A stretch of 6,267 nt of DNA. Source: an uncultured Eggerthellaceae bacterium. GTDB taxonomy: Bacteria > Actinomycetota > Coriobacteriia > Coriobacteriales > Eggerthellaceae. The notes beneath the pieces were generated by a model. That model was not told the DNA's origin. It did not search any database and saw only the letters and a list, made by a program, of their open reading frames with translations. The stretch is taken from positions 1 through 6,267 of the forward strand of contig CAJUSF010000028.1 in the NCBI GenBank assembly GCA_910588945.1, read 5' to 3'. The position numbers were made by a program, and so were the translations under genes. Below are positions 1-6,151 of the stretch, one piece after another. Position 1 is the stretch's first letter, and every line of letters starts with the position of its first letter.

Positions 1-84
1 CTATGGAATATCTAGACATTGCACCACATCCTTCCAATGTGTGTAATGATCGCTAGAATCCGCCGGGGATGATGGCATCGATTT

Positions 85-111
85 CCAACAAATAAGCGCA
101 CGAAGTGCGCT
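85..111 (-). terminator. Possible intrinsic terminator for the minus-strand operon
   Basis: Read on the minus strand, 111 to 95 gives AGCGCAC-TTC-GTGCGCT, a GC-rich 7-bp stem with a 3-nt loop, followed by TATTTGTT (94-87). This is a short stem with a moderately U-rich tail. It lies about 255 bp downstream of the membrane-protein stop codon, so it would have to act at the end of a long 3' untranslated region. It could equally be only the foot of the larger hairpin beside it. Confidence 0.3.
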
Positions 112-155
112 CGAAACCTTGCGCGTAGGGCGGCGCGCCCTGCCGCAAGGTTTCG
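112..155. repeat. Long imperfect hairpin
   Basis: Perfect 12-bp arms CGAAACCTTGCG (112-123) and CGCAAGGTTTCG (144-155) enclose a second GC-rich stem, AGGGCG (127-132) and CGCCCT (136-141), with loop GCG. On the plus strand six T follow at 165-170, ten bases past the stem. That is too far for a classical intrinsic terminator, but the element could still stop or stabilise transcripts entering from the left. No gene is seen to read into it within the window. Confidence 0.6.
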
Positions 156-206
156 ATAAGGATGTTTTTTGTTGTTATAAGAGACCACATAGGCCCGAGA
201 CACCAA

Positions 207-297
207 GAAATGATTGCCGAGGTGCTTACAAAGCGAGTTCCGCAGGAGCGAAGCGACGAGGACTGTTTGAGCGACTAAGTATCTCGGCAATCATTTC
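207..297. repeat. 91-bp inverted-repeat element with GCGA-rich interior
   Basis: Arms 207-228 and 276-297 are complementary at 20 of 22 positions; the outer 15 bp (GAAATGATTGCCGAG and its complement) are perfect. The 47-bp interior (229-275) is rich in GCGAG, GAGCGA and GACGAG words. The left half, 206-239, recurs at 6118-6151 with 32 of 34 bases identical, so this is a repeated element and not a chance hairpin. It begins about 70 bp after the end of the minus-strand operon, where it might stabilise the 3' end, but it has no U-run on either side. From memory, similar GCGA-rich elements are dispersed in Coriobacteriia; I cannot confirm that here. Confidence 0.75.
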
Positions 298-331
298 CAT
301 CAGGGAGCAGGCGATGACTTTAAGCCTGACC

Positions 332-366
332 CTTTGGCATCACGCCACTTTGGCATTCTTTGGCAT
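332..366. repeat. Three copies of CTTTGGCAT at the operon's 3' end
   Basis: The 9-mer CTTTGGCAT occurs at 332-340, 348-356 and 358-366, the last touching the stop codon of the membrane-protein gene (TAA, read 368-366 on the minus strand). The spacing between starts is 16 and then 10 bp, so it is not a regular tandem array. Function unknown; it may be replication slippage debris. Confidence 0.5.
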
Positions 367-1640
367 TACACGAGGCTGCGCTGCAACTCCGCCCTCCACG
401 ACGCAATACTCTCATTCCCAGCCCTCCACGCATCGAAAGCCTGCTTCACGAGTTGCGGCGGATACACCTCATTCGCCGAAGCAATCAACTCAGCCGCCTG
501 CGCCTCTTTCGCGTTGTACTCCTCACCAGAAGCCGCAAGCTGGGCACTGTTGACGCTCAAGAACGCATTGTCAGCGTTGATCGCACTCTCCTGCGCGCTA
601 ATCCGAAGGGCGATGTAGTCGATAAACAGCTGCATGCCGTCCACTTTCCCATCATCTCGAATCGTTGCTGCAAGCGCGCTTGCATCTTTGAAATCCGCAA
701 TCGCCTCGTTACTCTTATCGATCGACGCACGCATCCCATCCTGCGTGTTTCCGCTACCAAGTTCGGCCGCCTCTCGCGCAGCCGCATCGCCATTAAGTAG
801 CATCTCCATCATGCGTTTCGCATCAGCATTGTCCTTGGTGTAGTCAATGCACTCATCCATCACCTTAGTGCCGATCTCGATCATATTGAGCATGGCGTTT
901 ATCGAAACCATCGCATCATTTGAGCGCTCTTTGTCGCCCGGAGTCACCAGATTCCCCTGAATGCGCTCGATATCCTTGCGCGTTGCCTTCAACTTGGCAG
1001 TGCATTCATCCAGCTTTGAGCGCTGCGAATCAAGCGCGGCTGTCTGCGCGGATGCATCAAGCTCTTCAAGTGGCTTCTCGACCGCATCGTTCACCAACGC
1101 AATGAATGGTTGAAGCGCCTCGCGCTGCGTATCCACAATCGCAACCTGATCATCAAGCTGACCGATAAAATCCATCTGATGCTGAATAGCCCGAACACCG
1201 AAGTAACCGCCGATAGCCACCAGAACCAGCACGACCAGCACCGATGCCGAAATGGCAACCGCTTTTGCACGACGGCGCTTACTCTTGCGCATGCTCACTT
1301 CCTGCTGAGAGTACTCCCACTTCGGCTTGGAAGGCGCATCCGCATTCCGCTTCCCGCTAACATCGCGAAGCGACGTGGTCGTTCCGCCCTTTCCGGCACC
1401 CGAGTCATCGGATGGCATCGCGATCAATCGATCCTTAGAAGGTGTAGATGCTGGCTTCTTCGCCTTCCCAAGGGTAAACAGCGATATACGCCCGAGAGGA
1501 GTGCCTTGATCCCTTTCATCATCGGAATCGACCGACTTCTTCTTCGCGTCCAAAACGCTGAAAGAGATCTCGTTGGAACTACCGAACGTGTTGTCCTTAA
1601 TATGCCCGCTACCGGGGTGTTTTTTTCTGCGCCCGAACAT
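366..1640 (-). CDS. Single-pass membrane protein with cytoplasmic tail and helical outer domain, unknown function
   Basis: This 424-residue protein is not one that I recognise. Residues 1-124 are hydrophilic, charged and probably disordered, starting MFGRRKKHPGSG and ending with a basic cluster RKSKRRR (118-124). One strongly hydrophobic segment follows at about 126-149. By the positive-inside rule the N-terminus is cytoplasmic and residues 150-424 face outward. The outer part is rich in Ala, Glu, Asp, Lys and Gln with few aromatics, and looks all-helical, perhaps coiled-coil; its only cysteines (C213, C264) could form a disulfide. There is no cleavable signal peptide. The ATG overlaps the stop of the upstream helicase gene as TAATG, with GAGGG about 12 nt upstream inside that gene, so translation is probably coupled. 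A role in adhesion, envelope sensing or anchoring a complex are all open; none is shown. Confidence 0.88.
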   Translation of the reverse strand: MFGRRKKHPGSGHIKDNTFGSSNEISFSVLDAKKKSVDSDDERDQGTPLGRISLFTLGKAKKPASTPSKDRLIAMPSDDSGAGKGGTTTSLRDVSGKRNADAPSKPKWEYSQQEVSMRKSKRRRAKAVAISASVLVVLVLVAIGGYFGVRAIQHQMDFIGQLDDQVAIVDTQREALQPFIALVNDAVEKPLEELDASAQTAALDSQRSKLDECTAKLKATRKDIERIQGNLVTPGDKERSNDAMVSINAMLNMIEIGTKVMDECIDYTKDNADAKRMMEMLLNGDAAAREAAELGSGNTQDGMRASIDKSNEAIADFKDASALAATIRDDGKVDGMQLFIDYIALRISAQESAINADNAFLSVNSAQLAASGEEYNAKEAQAAELIASANEVYPPQLVKQAFDAWRAGNESIASWRAELQRSLV

Positions 1641-4600
1641 TACTTACGAAGGCCCTCGATCAACTCGTCACGCGTGACGATGCGGATATTCTGACTCGGA
1701 AGCGATCGTAGAAACACCTTGCCATAGCCTTTCGAGACCACCCGCGAATCGGCCAAGATGAACGAACCCGTGTCGTCCGCACGTCGGATCAAGCGCCCCG
1801 CCGCCTGCTTCACGTCTATAACGGCCTGCGGAAGAACGTAGTTGCGCCACGCATAATCGTCGCGCTTCGATCGCTCGCAGGAAAGCGGGTCTGTGGGCTT
1901 CGTGAAGGGAAGCTTGGGAATCATCACGCCGCGAAGCGTCGAACCAGGAGCATCAAATCCCTCCCAGAAGCTCTTCAGCGCGAACAGCGACACCGTCTCA
2001 TCAGCCAAAAACTCATCGCGCAGCCCCTTCACCGACACACCCCAACGCTGACACACCAGCCGAAGGTCCTCCTGCTTGAGGGCAGAATTCACGTCGGAAT
2101 AGCAGTTCTCCATCTCCTTTTTGTTGGTGAACAGCGTGAGCATCGAGCCATGTTGCGCGATGTGCGCATCCACGAGCAGCTCCTTGAGCGCATCAAGGTA
2201 CTTCGGATCGGTCGGCTCTGGCATGTCTTTCACCACATAGACCGTCATATTCTTGTCGAAGTCGTAGCTCGATTTGAGCATGAGTTCTGTCGTGCGCGAT
2301 CCGTCCCCGGAATTCAGCCCCATCGCCTGCTCGAACGCCTCAAACGAGTTGTTAATCGAGATAGTGGCCGACGTGAAAACGATCGAGCGCGTGTTGGCAT
2401 AAAGGGTTTCGTTGAGCTCAACACCAACATTGAACGGCAGCGCCTCGATCACATTGCGCGTATTCATGTCGCGCCCGAGCAGCCCCTTTCCGGCCTTTTC
2501 CGCCGACTTCTTCGAAAGCGTGGCGGAATAGACATACGCGTCGGTCGGGTTAACGAAGATGGTGTTTGCCGCGTTTATTATCTCTTTAAGCTCGATGGCC
2601 ACAGCCGCTATCTCACGCTGAATCACCGCCGCGTTCTCGAAATCATCCAGAAATCCGACAAGATTCTGACAGCACCCGATCAGCTTTTCGCTGCGGTCAA
2701 TCATCTCCTGCGCGTAGCTTGCCAGCGCGGCGAAGATGGTCGTCGTTTTCACCTCGTCGTTGATCCAAACATCGATGATGTCGTAACTCGAACGTTTCTG
2801 CGTATCAAAATAGAGAAGGTCCTTCACGTGAGAGCAAAAGACATCGGCCGCATCCGCGAAGTTACGCCCGGCCTCTTTGGCCTTGTGAATCAACCCGAAA
2901 AAGAGCGTGCCTGCATCCTCGATGCCGCTCTTGTCATCGCCCGAAGCCCCAGCTGTGCCGGAAACCTTACCGGTATCAGGCGCAACCAGATTGCGCTCAG
3001 CGCGAACAAATACGTTGCGCGCCGTTTCGCCATCACCCACGCGCGAGGAAAGCTGATTTATCTCATCGACCGACAGCTTGAGCGAAAGCGCTTGCCTAGC
3101 CTCGTTTTCCGAACCATGAGCCTCGTCCACGACCCAGTAGCGAATAGGTGGCAACAGACCGCCATCGGCCGCCACATCGCAGAACAAAAGACTGTGATTG
3201 GTCACCACGATATCCGACGCCTCAGCACGTCTGCGCGCACCGTGAACATAGCAGGTCAAGCCGTAGAACGGGCACTTCCTGCGCAAACACTCGTGACTCG
3301 TTGTGGTGATGCTGCGCTTGGGCAGCGTGCGGTAATCGATCTTCAGATTGTCCAGATCGCCGTATGAGGTCTGCTCTATATAAGATAGTAGGGCCGCGAT
3401 TGCCGGCGCCTGCGTGCGTTCCTCGTTTTGCACCATGCGCATCTGAGCGCCCTCGCGTGCGATCCGCTGAATCTTGCGAAGGCACGGATAGTGCGAGAAA
3501 CCCTTGAGCGCGGTAAATACAAGCTCTTCCCCGAGCGATTTTTGAAGCGCAGGAAGCTCTTTGAATACAAGCTGGTCCAAAAGCGCGTTCGTTTTCGTAG
3601 CCACGCCAATAGTGATTTTGTTGCGATGCGCCGTGAGTACTGCCGGAACGAGATATGCCATCGACTTGCCAACACCAGTTCCCGCCTCCACAACAAGGTT
3701 GCTTGATGTAGCGAATGCATCACGCACGGCAAGCGACATCTCCAGCTGCTCAATGCGATTCTCGAACTGCTCGTATTGCGAACCGACGAGGCCGTCTTCA
3801 GTGAATGCCCCCTCAATCTCGCCAGGCGTGGGAAACACTATCTCCTTAACGCCATCCTTAACACCATCGGTGCTGCCATCGTTGTTGCCAACGTTGTTGC
3901 CAACGCCATCTTGTCTAAAGCGCGCAGAGTTAGGCTCCCCAGCATTAAGGCCGCCATCGTGGTTCAGATCGCCGTCGAGACCCTCACCTGCTGCACCCGC
4001 CGCAGCCGCAGCGCTCGCTTCCGCCGCAAGTTCCAGATCCTCCTCCATAAAGGAAACGTCTTCGACCGCAGGCTCGCCAACCTGATACGTCGCAGCACCA
4101 GCTCCCACTCCGAACGCCTCGTACTCGGAAATGCCGGTACCGCTGCTTCCGAACGACGTAATCCTAATATTGGCGTTGCTAGCTAACACCGCCGAGACCA
4201 TATTGGCAGCATCCTGCCTAGGCCGAATGTTTTGCGCCGACACCCGATCGCGCCTAATGGCTTTCAGCGAGAAGCTCGGGACCCGATACTCGTCGATCGA
4301 GAGCCCGCTTTCCGCCGCGCCCTTCTTCATATTCTCGGCCGAGAAAAACGCGAAAACTTTGCCTGTCGGCCAAACATCTGGCGTGGTCAGACGCGAGATT
4401 TCGCTTACGAGCGCAGGCGGCATAACCGACACCGCCGCCAGCAAAATGCGATACAGCGCACAGGTGGCAGCCACATCGTCGTCGGCACGATGCGTCGAAA
4501 CAGGCAGGTCAAAGGCCTGTACCAAATCAAACAGCCGATGCGAACGCAAACGCGGAAGTGAAATTCGCGAAAGCTCCAATGAGTCAATCCAGGTGTTCTC

Positions 4601-5098
4601 AAGAAGGGGATACCCCGCAGGATGCGCAGTTGTGAAATACTTGTCGAACTCTGCATTGTGCGCCACGAGCTTCGCATCTCCCACAAATTTAACAAGAGAC
4701 GTTAAAGCCTCCTCCACAGATGGCGCGTCCGCAACATCGTCATCGGTTATCCCTGTAAGATGCACGATTTCTTCCGGAATCGGATGCCCTGGATTCACGA
4801 ATGTTACAAACCAGTCGGTTACCTTGCCCTCCATTATCTTGGCAGCGGCAATCTGCGTCAGTTTGTCTTTCTTGAAGGAAACACCGGTGGTCTCGGTGTC
4901 GATGACAACCACGTTCGAATCGTACTCGCCGAAATCGGTCGAGCTGGCCACCTCGGGCAGCGATCTATAACGCTCGATCACGTCTTCGGGCGTGCCTTCC
5001 TGTATAAAGCTCAGAAGAGTATCGTTCATTTGATCTATGTTTACCTTGGTCGTTTGTTTGCTATGCCATTCACCAATTGGGTCATTTATCATTCCCAT
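1640..5098 (-). CDS. dinG: DinG-family helicase fused to DEDDh 3'-5' exonuclease, with Fe-S cluster cysteines
   Basis: A 1152-residue fusion. The DEDDh exonuclease (about 62-220) shows VIDTETTG (D67, E69), AHNAEFD (D152) and HRADDD (H203, D208). The helicase (about 440-1152) shows Walker A GTGVGKS (473-479), DEAH (658-661), TSAT (909-912), WEGFDAPG (1045-1052) and QAAGRLIRR (1098-1106). C539, C604, C609 and C616 lie between motifs I and II with nearly the spacing of the Fe-S cysteines in E. coli DinG and XPD. The family unwinds DNA 5'-3', including R-loops and recombination intermediates; a cytoplasmic repair role is inferred. The protein is longer than the roughly 900 residues usual for exonuclease-DinG fusions because of a linker (about 230-440) with an Ala-rich tract (359-370), a Gly/Asn/Asp repeat and an EF-hand-like loop (377-388). 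AGGA lies 10 nt before the chosen ATG; M24 is a possible alternative start. It heads a two-gene operon. Confidence 0.95.
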   Translation of the reverse strand: MGMINDPIGEWHSKQTTKVNIDQMNDTLLSFIQEGTPEDVIERYRSLPEVASSTDFGEYDSNVVVIDTETTGVSFKKDKLTQIAAAKIMEGKVTDWFVTFVNPGHPIPEEIVHLTGITDDDVADAPSVEEALTSLVKFVGDAKLVAHNAEFDKYFTTAHPAGYPLLENTWIDSLELSRISLPRLRSHRLFDLVQAFDLPVSTHRADDDVAATCALYRILLAAVSVMPPALVSEISRLTTPDVWPTGKVFAFFSAENMKKGAAESGLSIDEYRVPSFSLKAIRRDRVSAQNIRPRQDAANMVSAVLASNANIRITSFGSSGTGISEYEAFGVGAGAATYQVGEPAVEDVSFMEEDLELAAEASAAAAAGAAGEGLDGDLNHDGGLNAGEPNSARFRQDGVGNNVGNNDGSTDGVKDGVKEIVFPTPGEIEGAFTEDGLVGSQYEQFENRIEQLEMSLAVRDAFATSSNLVVEAGTGVGKSMAYLVPAVLTAHRNKITIGVATKTNALLDQLVFKELPALQKSLGEELVFTALKGFSHYPCLRKIQRIAREGAQMRMVQNEERTQAPAIAALLSYIEQTSYGDLDNLKIDYRTLPKRSITTTSHECLRRKCPFYGLTCYVHGARRRAEASDIVVTNHSLLFCDVAADGGLLPPIRYWVVDEAHGSENEARQALSLKLSVDEINQLSSRVGDGETARNVFVRAERNLVAPDTGKVSGTAGASGDDKSGIEDAGTLFFGLIHKAKEAGRNFADAADVFCSHVKDLLYFDTQKRSSYDIIDVWINDEVKTTTIFAALASYAQEMIDRSEKLIGCCQNLVGFLDDFENAAVIQREIAAVAIELKEIINAANTIFVNPTDAYVYSATLSKKSAEKAGKGLLGRDMNTRNVIEALPFNVGVELNETLYANTRSIVFTSATISINNSFEAFEQAMGLNSGDGSRTTELMLKSSYDFDKNMTVYVVKDMPEPTDPKYLDALKELLVDAHIAQHGSMLTLFTNKKEMENCYSDVNSALKQEDLRLVCQRWGVSVKGLRDEFLADETVSLFALKSFWEGFDAPGSTLRGVMIPKLPFTKPTDPLSCERSKRDDYAWRNYVLPQAVIDVKQAAGRLIRRADDTGSFILADSRVVSKGYGKVFLRSLPSQNIRIVTRDELIEGLRK
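3844..3903. repeat. 12-bp degenerate tandem repeat inside the helicase linker
   Basis: Five 12-bp units run in register: 3844-3855, 3856-3867, 3868-3879, 3880-3891 and 3892-3903. The last two are identical (CGTTGTTGCCAA) and the first two differ at one base. On the coding strand they give a four-residue period of the kind GNNV, GNND, GSTD, GVKD within residues about 399-418. Because the unit is a multiple of three, gain or loss of units changes linker length without breaking the frame. Confidence 0.8.
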
Positions 5099-5108
5099 TT
5101 GGTCGAAT

Positions 5109-5112
5109 TCCT
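5109..5112 (-). promoter_or_regulatory. Ribosome binding site of the helicase gene
   Basis: On the minus strand AGGA at 5112-5109 stands 10 nt before ATG 5098. It is a weak and slightly distant match, but better placed than anything before the next in-frame ATG at residue 3 or at residue 24, and so supports the first ATG. Confidence 0.45.
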
Positions 5113-5134
5113 GTATTAAATTCTGTCGCTTGAC

Positions 5135-5162
5135 GGTATTTTCGCAAATGGGCGCAAATACC
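5135..5162. promoter_or_regulatory. Operator-like inverted repeat between the divergent genes
   Basis: Arms GGTATTTTCGC (5135-5145) and GCGCAAATACC (5152-5162) are complementary at 10 of 11 positions with a 6-bp spacer. The site overlaps the end of the TTGACG word and lies 37 bp upstream of the helicase ATG, so a dimeric regulator bound here could affect either direction. It could instead be a 5' leader hairpin of the helicase mRNA. No regulator is encoded in the window. Confidence 0.5.
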
Positions 5163-5245
5163 AGCGAAGGTTACATTATTCTACTATCTTGAAGTTGAAT
5201 CTTAGCGCCTAGCGCGACAATTGTGCGAAAGATTGTGATCGAAAG

Positions 5246-5884
5246 ATGGAAAACTACTTCGGAAAATACGCTCGCTTCGAGACCGCCTCAAAAAAGGATG
5301 CGGCCGCGCTCTTAGGTGCGGATAACCTTGTCGGCGATATTTACGATATCGACATCGAGATCGACAACGGGACGCATCGCGCGTGGCTCGTTTCGAGATT
5401 TAATGCACGTATCGGATATTTGGACGAGAAAACCTCGCGCAAACTTTCACTACTGAAAGCACAAGGGCTCACATGCAAAGCAATTCTTTCGTTCGTTGCG
5501 TTCACGGAAAGCTCTGAAGAGGGCAAGTACTGGGGCGAGGTGGCTTTGATCTGCTACAACTCGGCACATACTGACGCTTTCGCAATTTTCTTGCAAGCCG
5601 TTTCAAAAAAACTTGGAGAAGGGGTGCGCCCAAAGATCGATTTTGGCAACGACGGTGCCGACAAAATAGTGGATACACATGGCGAATGGATGCCAAAGCA
5701 AACCGTTTCCTATCCAGACAAGGGGCAGAACAAAGGCACTGCCATCATCAAGCGTAGGCGTTCGATGACAGACAGGCTGGTCGAACAGGGGCGCGCAGGC
5801 AATAAGGGTTGCTACATAGTAAGCTGGATATTCTTACTAGCGCTCGTTGCGCTTATCGTCTATGTGGTAATGAAACTGGTGTAA
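5246..5884 (+). CDS. Tail-anchored protein with possible HIRAN-like N-terminal domain
   Basis: A 212-residue protein. Residues 1-130 look like a compact alpha/beta domain. The stretch about 46-85 (AWLVSRF, then IGYLDEKTSRKLSLL and a beta-like KAILSFVAF) loosely recalls the second half of HIRAN domains, which bind DNA ends in repair helicases, but the usual NPYDxNA signature is absent, so this is only a suggestion. Residues 135-188 are polar, with KRRR at 169-172, and residues about 189-209 form one hydrophobic segment ending at the C-terminus (VVMKLV). This predicts a tail-anchored protein with the domain in the cytoplasm. ATG 5246 is the only usual start after the in-frame stop at 5210-5212; no clear Shine-Dalgarno sequence precedes it. 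The gene diverges from the DinG-type helicase, sharing its control region. The function is unknown. Confidence 0.85.
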   Translation: MENYFGKYARFETASKKDAAALLGADNLVGDIYDIDIEIDNGTHRAWLVSRFNARIGYLDEKTSRKLSLLKAQGLTCKAILSFVAFTESSEEGKYWGEVALICYNSAHTDAFAIFLQAVSKKLGEGVRPKIDFGNDGADKIVDTHGEWMPKQTVSYPDKGQNKGTAIIKRRRSMTDRLVEQGRAGNKGCYIVSWIFLLALVALIVYVVMKLV

Positions 5885-5953
5885 CACGTGCGCATCCGAG
5901 GAAACGTTACCGGTCAACCGTAGGTGCGCATGCGCCCTTCATGCGCACGTGTT
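5883..5953. repeat. Inverted repeat with 13-bp perfect arms overlapping the stop codon
   Basis: AACACGTGCGCAT (5883-5895) and its exact complement ATGCGCACGTGTT (5941-5953) enclose 45 bp. The left arm begins in the TAA stop of the tail-anchored gene. No T-run follows, so it is not a classical terminator. Bases 5887-5897 could alternatively pair with 5923-5932 (CC/GG next to GCGCA/TGCGC, one bulged T), giving two mutually exclusive folds. The palindrome GCGCATGCGC lies at 5926-5935. Confidence 0.65.
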
Positions 5954-5987
5954 GCATCCCGAAGGGAACATCTCCGGTTGATCGTAG
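5893..5987 (+). repeat. Two diverged direct copies of a 31-33-nt motif
   Basis: Copies at 5893-5923 and 5955-5987 align over 33 columns with 23 identities, two one-base gaps and eight substitutions, seven of them transitions. Shared anchors are CATCC at the start, AAC in the middle, CCGGT, and CGTAG at the end. Each copy is bounded by CC and GG that can close a short stem continued by copy-specific complementary bases (5887-5897 with 5923-5932; 5955-5960 with 5990-5996, one bulge). The excess of transitions suits an RNA that tolerates G-U pairs, but the sample is tiny. Confidence 0.5.
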
Positions 5988-5993
5988 AGGGCG

Positions 5994-6099
5994 ATGATGC
6001 CGAGGGTTCGCAATCTGATTCTGCAGAACGAGAAATCTGTGATATAGAAAATCACAGATTTTGAAGTTTGAAGCCAAGGATAAGAACCCTCGGCATCAT
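5994..6099 (+). repeat. Stem-loop element, copy A: 63-bp core in 16-bp perfect arms
   Basis: Perfect outer arms ATGATGCCGAGGGTTC (5994-6009) and its complement (6084-6099) enclose a 63-bp core at 6015-6077. The core holds a palindrome TTCTGCAGAA (6019-6028), a perfect 11-bp hairpin AAATCTGTGAT / ATCACAGATTT (6033-6043 and 6051-6061, 7-nt loop) and a tandem TTTGAAG pair (6060-6073). The same core recurs at 6188-6250 inside different arms. It encodes no plausible peptide and no U-run follows. Confidence 0.8.
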
Positions 6100-6117
6100 G
6101 AAGGCCTTATTATTGCG

Positions 6118-6151
6118 AGAAATGATTGCTGAGGTGCTTACAAAACGAGTT
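6118..6151 (+). repeat. Half copy of the 207-297 element
   Basis: Thirty-four bases match 206-239 with only two transitions. The copy stops being similar after CGAGTT and lacks both the GCGA-rich interior and the right arm. It lies between the two 63-bp-core elements and is bounded by TTATTGC at 6110-6116 and 6150-6156, a direct repeat resembling a target duplication although it overlaps the matched segment by two bases. Confidence 0.7.

Larger units (their letters stand above)
1..365. other. Non-coding repeat-bearing region downstream of the minus-strand operon
   Basis: No convincing gene lies here. Open frames on either strand are short or run through the hairpins. The stretch holds a small hairpin at 95-111, a 44-nt hairpin at 112-155 followed after ten bases by a run of six T (165-170), a 91-bp inverted-repeat element at 207-297, and three copies of a 9-mer next to the stop codon of the membrane-protein gene (332-366). 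Bases 1-94 show no feature that I can name; a plus-strand frame ending at TAG 54-56 could be the tail of a gene entering from the left, but 17 codons are too few to judge. Confidence 0.6.
5099..5245. promoter_or_regulatory. Divergent intergenic control region
   Basis: This 147-bp, comparatively AT-rich gap separates the two divergent transcription units and must hold both promoters. TTGACG (5130-5135) is a good -35-like word on the plus strand, but no matching -10 stands at 16-18 bp. On the minus strand TAGAAT (5183-5178) is -10-like without a good -35. An 8-bp palindrome ACAATTGT lies at 5217-5224. The plus-strand gene has no clear Shine-Dalgarno sequence before ATG 5246, only GAAAG directly abutting it. 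I see no actinobacterial LexA-type box (GAAC-N4-GTTC). The promoters are therefore not resolved. Confidence 0.5.

Noticed and set aside
3..56. Possible C-terminal end of a plus-strand gene entering from the left
   Set aside because: Only 17 codons before the TAG, with nothing to identify a product; it cannot be separated from chance.
12..290. 92-codon minus-strand open frame in the left flank
   Set aside because: It runs through both arms of the 207-297 inverted repeat and through the 112-155 hairpin. The composition is not protein-like and there are no recognisable motifs.
2150..3367. 405-codon open frame on the plus strand
   Set aside because: It lies wholly antisense to the helicase gene, whose motifs are intact across the span. 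Its product is Arg/His/Ile-rich with no recognisable domain, typical of a GC-driven shadow frame.
4131..4970. 279-codon open frame on the plus strand
   Set aside because: It is antisense to the exonuclease domain and linker of the helicase gene. It is Ser/Thr-rich with no domain or supporting ribosome binding site.
6033..6063. Intrinsic terminator formed by the inner hairpin of the 63-bp core
   Set aside because: The stem is AT-rich and the following T stretch is mostly part of the stem itself, then continues GAAGTTTGAAG; weak in both directions.
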